Below, in pieces: positions 6,709-8,996 of a DNA stretch of 8,996 nt (the first letter of the stretch is position 1; each line of letters begins with the position of its first letter). The position numbers and the translations under genes are program-made. Under the pieces are notes generated by a model that saw nothing but the letters and a program-made list of their open reading frames with translations, was not told where the DNA came from and did no database searches. Source of the stretch: Crocosphaera sp038442745 (GTDB lineage: Bacteria; Cyanobacteriota; Cyanobacteriia; Cyanobacteriales; Microcystaceae); the NCBI RefSeq assembly GCF_038442745.1, contig NZ_JARVCN010000135.1, forward strand, positions 1 through 8,996. The letters run 5' to 3'.

Positions 6709-6739
6709 AATTTAACTATATTTTAAGCTATTAGAAGGT

Positions 6740-7081
6740 TTAAGCGATGGCAAAGTCTGTATATTTGCGACTTTCGGGATCATGAAAAGCTAAAACAATA
6801 TCTTCTTTTGGTACAGATTCTCTTAATAATTCATTAGCTATACCTTCTTCTGTCCAATCTTCTTCTATATAGATTTTCTTATTTTTAATTCGTATATGAA
6901 CATGAATGTTTCTAATTTTTTTCTTTCCTTCCCATCCCATAAATAACCACATATATTGATCATGTTCTTCATCAAAAATAAGACAGCTTTCTCTGCTTAA
7001 GTTCGATGAACCTGAAACCCATTCGTCATATTCTGTTAAGACTTTTTTGATAGATTCGCGATACTTTTTTAACTTATCCAT
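6740..7081 (-). CDS. xisI: XisI, fdxN-element excision controlling factor family
   Basis: Small protein first described in Anabaena, where xisH and xisI are needed for excision of the fdxN element in heterocysts; most cyanobacterial copies have no such element and no known role. It shows the usual blocks: MDKLKKYRESIKKVL at the start, FDEEHDQYMWLFMGW (36-50), KKIYIEEDWTEEGIANELL (68-86) and the signature VPKEDIVLAFHDPESRKYT (90-108). Its 113 residues are the normal length. The ATG lies inside the end of xisH (13-bp overlap), so translation is coupled and the two products are probably needed together. No recombinase gene or fdxN is nearby, so the classical role is unlikely here. Confidence 0.93.
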   Translation of the reverse strand: MDKLKKYRESIKKVLTEYDEWVSGSSNLSRESCLIFDEEHDQYMWLFMGWEGKKKIRNIHVHIRIKNKKIYIEEDWTEEGIANELLRESVPKEDIVLAFHDPESRKYTDFAIA

Positions 7082-7485
7082 TCTAAAATTTCCTCTTGCT
7101 CCATATCAACAACAATTAAGAGTAATTCGTTGATTTTGCTAATTTCCTTGATAGAATCTCTTTGAAAAAAGTTTATATAGATACTGTCTTTAATAGCTAA
7201 ATAAATTGTATATTCTGGTTCAGTTAGCTCCATTAAGTCTCGATATAAAATATATTGACCTAAAGCAACCTCAAAATCTCTCATTGGTGAGGGACTTAAA
7301 AAGCTTTTGATTTCAACAATTATTTTATGTCCACTGCGTTCAGCAGCAATTGGTTTTTCTGCTGCTAAATCAGCAAATAATTCAGCATCTTTGTATTTAA
7401 TTCTATAAGGATCTGCTGTAATAGTCCAACCTTCTTTAATTAAAGCATTTTTAACGGCATCATGATAAGTGTCTTTTGCTGGCAT
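7069..7485 (-). CDS. xisH: XisH, fdxN-element excision controlling factor family, nuclease-like fold
   Basis: Partner of XisI, 138 residues, full length. It starts MPAKDTYHDAVKNALIKEGW, the family's N-terminal signature. Residues arranged like a PD-(D/E)xK nuclease core are visible: D39 in FADLAAEK, E58-I-K60 in IIVEIKSF, and Q77 in GQYILYRD. I infer possible DNA cleavage or binding; no activity is shown by sequence alone. AAGGAGG (7489-7495) lies 3 bp before the ATG and sets the start. A TATAAT-containing leader precedes it, so xisH-xisI has its own promoter, 68 bp after hicA. The coding sequence is AT-richer than the ctaA-ctaB genes next to it, consistent with acquisition. Confidence 0.93.
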   Translation of the reverse strand: MPAKDTYHDAVKNALIKEGWTITADPYRIKYKDAELFADLAAEKPIAAERSGHKIIVEIKSFLSPSPMRDFEVALGQYILYRDLMELTEPEYTIYLAIKDSIYINFFQRDSIKEISKINELLLIVVDMEQEEILEWIS

Positions 7486-7488
7486 TTT

Positions 7489-7534
7489 CCTCCTTATACT
7501 TATTTTAGGGTATAGTTTTATTATAGGCGATCGC
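7489..7534 (-). promoter_or_regulatory. xisH leader: HIP1, TATAAT and strong Shine-Dalgarno
   Basis: On the - strand GCGATCGCC (7534-7526) abuts a perfect TATAAT (7525-7520). A 24-nt leader and AAGGAGG (7495-7489) follow. No -35 match is found at 16-18 bp. The same arrangement at the same spacing occurs at 8893-8937 before the toxin operon; over 45 aligned bases 37 agree without gaps. Confidence 0.65.
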
Positions 7535-7553
7535 TTTTTTCATTTTTATTAAT

Positions 7554-7793
7554 TTATTTCAACAAATTTTCAATTTCTTCATCACTAAAACCAAATTGTC
7601 TAAAAATGCGTAAAACATAAGCAGGTGACATTTCTTTTGCCCCAATATCTATAGGAACAATTCTACGCTGTTTGTCAATTTCTCGAATGTATAAACGATG
7701 ATCTCCTTTTCCTTCTCGATAAAATTGACAACCTCCTTTTTCAAGAATTTTAATTAGTTTTTTGTGTTTAAGAGAAGGAATATTTTTAGGCAT
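7554..7793 (-). CDS. hicA: HicA-type toxin, mRNA interferase family
   Basis: Small double-stranded-RNA-binding-fold protein that cleaves mRNA unless held by HicB. 79 residues. The expected features are present: SLKHKKLIKILEKGGCQFYREGKGDHRLY (7-35) with catalytic His32, the strand RRIVPID (43-49), and the closing helices AYVLRIFRQFGFSDEEI. The start codon overlaps the last 8 bases of hicB (TTATGCCTAA), so the toxin is made by translational coupling after its antitoxin. The order hicB-hicA is the reverse of the E. coli arrangement but common elsewhere. No residue appears lost, so it is probably functional. Confidence 0.92.
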   Translation of the reverse strand: MPKNIPSLKHKKLIKILEKGGCQFYREGKGDHRLYIREIDKQRRIVPIDIGAKEMSPAYVLRIFRQFGFSDEEIENLLK

Positions 7794-8049
7794 AAACTTT
7801 TCTTAATTCGTAGATTTCAGAAGATTCAGAATCTTCAATGGTTAAAAATTCATGGAGTTCATCAATATGAAGTGAACGAGAATAGATATTATCTTCGCTA
7901 TTATAAACTTCTAAAAAAGATTCAATTGCTTCTTTAAGTTTATCAATAGCTTGTTCTGGAGTTTCTCCTTGTCCCACTAATCCGTTTTCGAGACATAATG
8001 AAACCCAATAACTTGCGCTTTTTCTGAGAATGACGGTGTAAAAGTTCAT
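7786..8049 (-). CDS. hicB: HicB-type antitoxin, short form without DNA-binding domain
   Basis: Antitoxin with a partial RNase H-like fold that binds and blocks HicA. The core is YTVILRKSASYWVSLCLENG (4-23), then VGQGETPEQAIDKLKEAIESFLE (25-47), the family's hallmark helix. The 40-residue tail is acidic and shows no helix-turn-helix or ribbon-helix-helix, so autoregulation by HicB itself is doubtful. It starts 6 bp after the Imm30-like gene with no Shine-Dalgarno sequence, and no promoter is visible before it. It therefore appears to be expressed from the toxin-immunity operon upstream, which is unusual for a HicAB pair. Confidence 0.9.
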   Translation of the reverse strand: MNFYTVILRKSASYWVSLCLENGLVGQGETPEQAIDKLKEAIESFLEVYNSEDNIYSRSLHIDELHEFLTIEDSESSEIYELRKVYA

Positions 8050-8055
8050 TTTTGT

Positions 8056-8487
8056 TTAACTAATTGCTAAAATATGTTTTGAGTTAATATTATTTTTAAT
8101 GCTTTCACTTAAGAGTTGATATAGGAAATGAGGTGTTTTTTCATTAGCTAATTCTAAACATTTTTGATAATTTTGACAAGCTAATTCATCATTTATTATT
8201 CGATAATGAATTATTTTTGTCCATTCTGGTGCAGTAATCATTAGTTGTGGAATAACAGCAATAAAAGCTTCAATTTGTTGTTGTGGGTCAAAAGATTCTA
8301 AAAAATGGACTAACCCAAACATAACTTCAGCTTGTTCACAATTATCATCTAAAATAAGATGTAAGTCTTTTAAATACTCATCATGAGGGTTTTCTGCAAT
8401 CTTTTCTAAAGTTTCTTCAAAAGTAATTACCTCTTCAGGCGTTTTCATAAAGCGATTTTCTTTTAAAGTTTTTAGTAAATTAATCAT
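8056..8487 (-). CDS. Imm30-like immunity protein
   Basis: Probable immunity protein of a polymorphic toxin system. 143 residues, all-helical in appearance. It contains DDNCEQAEVMFGLVHFLESF (47-66) and PQLMITAPEWTKIIHYRIIND (80-100), the pattern I associate with the Imm30 family; this is recognition from memory, not a search. AAGGAG stands 7 bp before the ATG at 8487, a strong site that fixes this start over the internal Met14. The gene starts 4 bp after the toxin-domain stop, the classical toxin-then-immunity order, and it presumably binds and blocks that toxin. It has no signal peptide, as expected for a cytoplasmic immunity protein. Confidence 0.65.
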   Translation of the reverse strand: MINLLKTLKENRFMKTPEEVITFEETLEKIAENPHDEYLKDLHLILDDNCEQAEVMFGLVHFLESFDPQQQIEAFIAVIPQLMITAPEWTKIIHYRIINDELACQNYQKCLELANEKTPHFLYQLLSESIKNNINSKHILAIS

Positions 8488-8491
8488 TAGA

Positions 8492-8833
8492 TTACTCCTT
8501 TATAAAAACATTTTGCCAAGTCTCTTGATTGAGTTTAATAAGCGTTTGTAAACTTTTTCTGATGCTTGAGTTATAGAGTTTTTGATTAAGATAAATAGAA
8601 CGAATATTCCACACTTCTTGTGCTAGAATTTGCCGAGGTGAAAGAGTTAAATCTGGACTTCTACCATAGGATGAAGTTTGGCGATGACGACCCCCTTTTC
8701 CTGGTGATAAATGTTCCATCATGATAGCAATTCGTTGATTGGTTGTGTAATCTTTGACTTTAGCTTTCATGTAAGCATTAGAAGGAACATGATGAGGGGT
8801 TAAATTGTCTCCTCTACGACCTAATTTTAACAA
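8492..8833 (-). CDS. Orphan C-terminal nuclease-like domain of a polymorphic toxin
   Basis: This resembles the C-terminal toxin module of Rhs/CDI-type proteins without its delivery part. Key blocks are GDNLTPHHVPSNAYM (residues 8-22) with a His pair, GKGGRHRQTSSYG (45-57), and a helical end (SIRKSLQTLIKLNQETWQN). The HH and RHR motifs suggest an HNH/His-Me-type nuclease, an inference. Position 8833 is a TTG with no Shine-Dalgarno site. The frame is open upstream to 8902 and still reads like toxin sequence (LTGEGQVGTYGNLLKLG), stopping at TAG 8905-8903. There is no ATG in frame. AAGGAG (8898-8893) lies 5 bp before an ATT at 8887, a possible rare start giving 131 residues. The immunity gene follows after 4 bp. 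It may be a relic or an expressed intracellular toxin. Confidence 0.6.
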   Translation of the reverse strand: MLKLGRRGDNLTPHHVPSNAYMKAKVKDYTTNQRIAIMMEHLSPGKGGRHRQTSSYGRSPDLTLSPRQILAQEVWNIRSIYLNQKLYNSSIRKSLQTLIKLNQETWQNVFIKE

Positions 8834-8892
8834 GTTGCCGTAGGTCCCGACTTGTCCTTCTCCTGTAAGTAGTTTAGATTGGGTAATGTTGT

Positions 8893-8937
8893 CTCCTTGT
8901 AACTATTTTAGAGGATATGTTCATTATAGGCGATCGC
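8893..8937 (-). promoter_or_regulatory. Toxin-operon leader, twin of the xisH leader
   Basis: GCGATCGCC (8937-8929) directly precedes TATAAT (8928-8923); 24 nt later comes AAGGAG (8898-8893). Spacing is identical to the xisH leader and 37 of 45 bases agree. No -35 is seen at normal distance. It should drive the toxin, immunity, hicB and hicA genes. An ATG lies at 8924, but its frame closes after 16 codons. Confidence 0.6.
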
Positions 8938-8939
8938 AC

Positions 8940-8996
8940 TTAATTGTATCTTCTCAAAAAGCCAGGGGTCACTCGCTGCGAAAACTTAGGCCAAAC
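8940..8996 (-). other. Right-edge fragment: possible IS terminus or truncated reading frame
   Basis: The segment 8950-8976 is the inverted partner of 28-54 (23/27 identical, including 12 contiguous bases, CTTCTCAAAAAG, at 8950-8961). On the - strand the frame from the edge reads WPKFSQRVTPGFLRRYN then stop at 8942-8940. The similarity to the left copy ends at the same base, GAGAAG. I infer the terminus of an element lying to the right of the window; a decayed 3' coding end is the alternative. Confidence 0.4.

Larger units (their letters stand above)
2469..8937. repeat. Seven scattered HIP1 octamers GCGATCGC
   Basis: Copies start at 2469, 4045, 4279, 4726, 6464, 7527 and 8930. Five lie within genes and two sit directly upstream of the -10 boxes of the xisH and toxin leaders. 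Such density far exceeds chance in 9 kb and is a genome-wide hallmark of many cyanobacteria. Confidence 0.85.

Noticed and set aside
7526..7548. A -35 box for the xisH leader
   Set aside because: The sequence 16-18 bp upstream of TATAAT is A-rich without a TTGACA-like match; I list only the -10 and Shine-Dalgarno sites.
8874..8924. Short ORF starting at the ATG at 8924 on the - strand as a leader peptide
   Set aside because: The ATG overlaps the TATAAT box itself, so it would lie upstream of the transcript start; the frame closes after 16 codons.

Overview
The window comes from a cyanobacterium, most likely a low-GC unicellular one related to Crocosphaera/Cyanothece. The evidence is seven copies of the HIP1 octamer GCGATCGC, a PspA/IM30-family membrane protein, the ctaA-ctaB heme pair, xisH-xisI, and short heptanucleotide repeats of the cyanobacterial type. 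The genus is an inference from style; no marker gene for it is present.

Left edge (1-970): the 3' part of an IS200/IS605-type tnpB with its RuvC and zinc-ribbon residues intact and its N-terminal part missing, followed by the element's right-end hairpin. A gene-free stretch (971-1248) holds a MITE-like element bounded by 12-bp inverted repeats and containing heptamer repeats. A likely promoter follows.

Left centre (1249-4379), + strand: a proline-rich protein with one membrane span, a PspA-family membrane-remodelling protein, and a PlsC-like acyltransferase 9 bp after it. The order suggests a membrane-maintenance operon. A 116-bp inverted-repeat element (4388-4503) separates it from the converging heme genes.

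Right centre (4536-6511), - strand: ctaA (heme A synthase) followed by ctaB (heme O synthase), the two steps from protoheme to heme A for the aa3-type cytochrome oxidase. The oxidase subunit genes are not in the window. Almost identical 16-bp palindromes lie upstream of ctaA and between ctaA and ctaB, differing by one compensated base pair.

Right accessory block (6740-8937), - strand, visibly AT-richer: in transcription order, an orphan polymorphic-toxin C-terminal domain, an Imm30-like immunity gene, hicB, hicA, then xisH and xisI. The first four genes are packed as one operon; xisH-xisI has its own leader. The leaders of the toxin operon and of xisH match without gaps over 45 bp (37 identities), from a HIP1 octamer through a perfect TATAAT to AAGGAG. 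This shared leader on two different two-part systems is the most unusual signal here.

Both window edges carry a 27-bp sequence in opposite orientation (23/27 identical). It ends sharply at the tnpB truncation point on the left and just upstream of the toxin leader on the right. These look like the inner ends of mobile elements lying outside the window.
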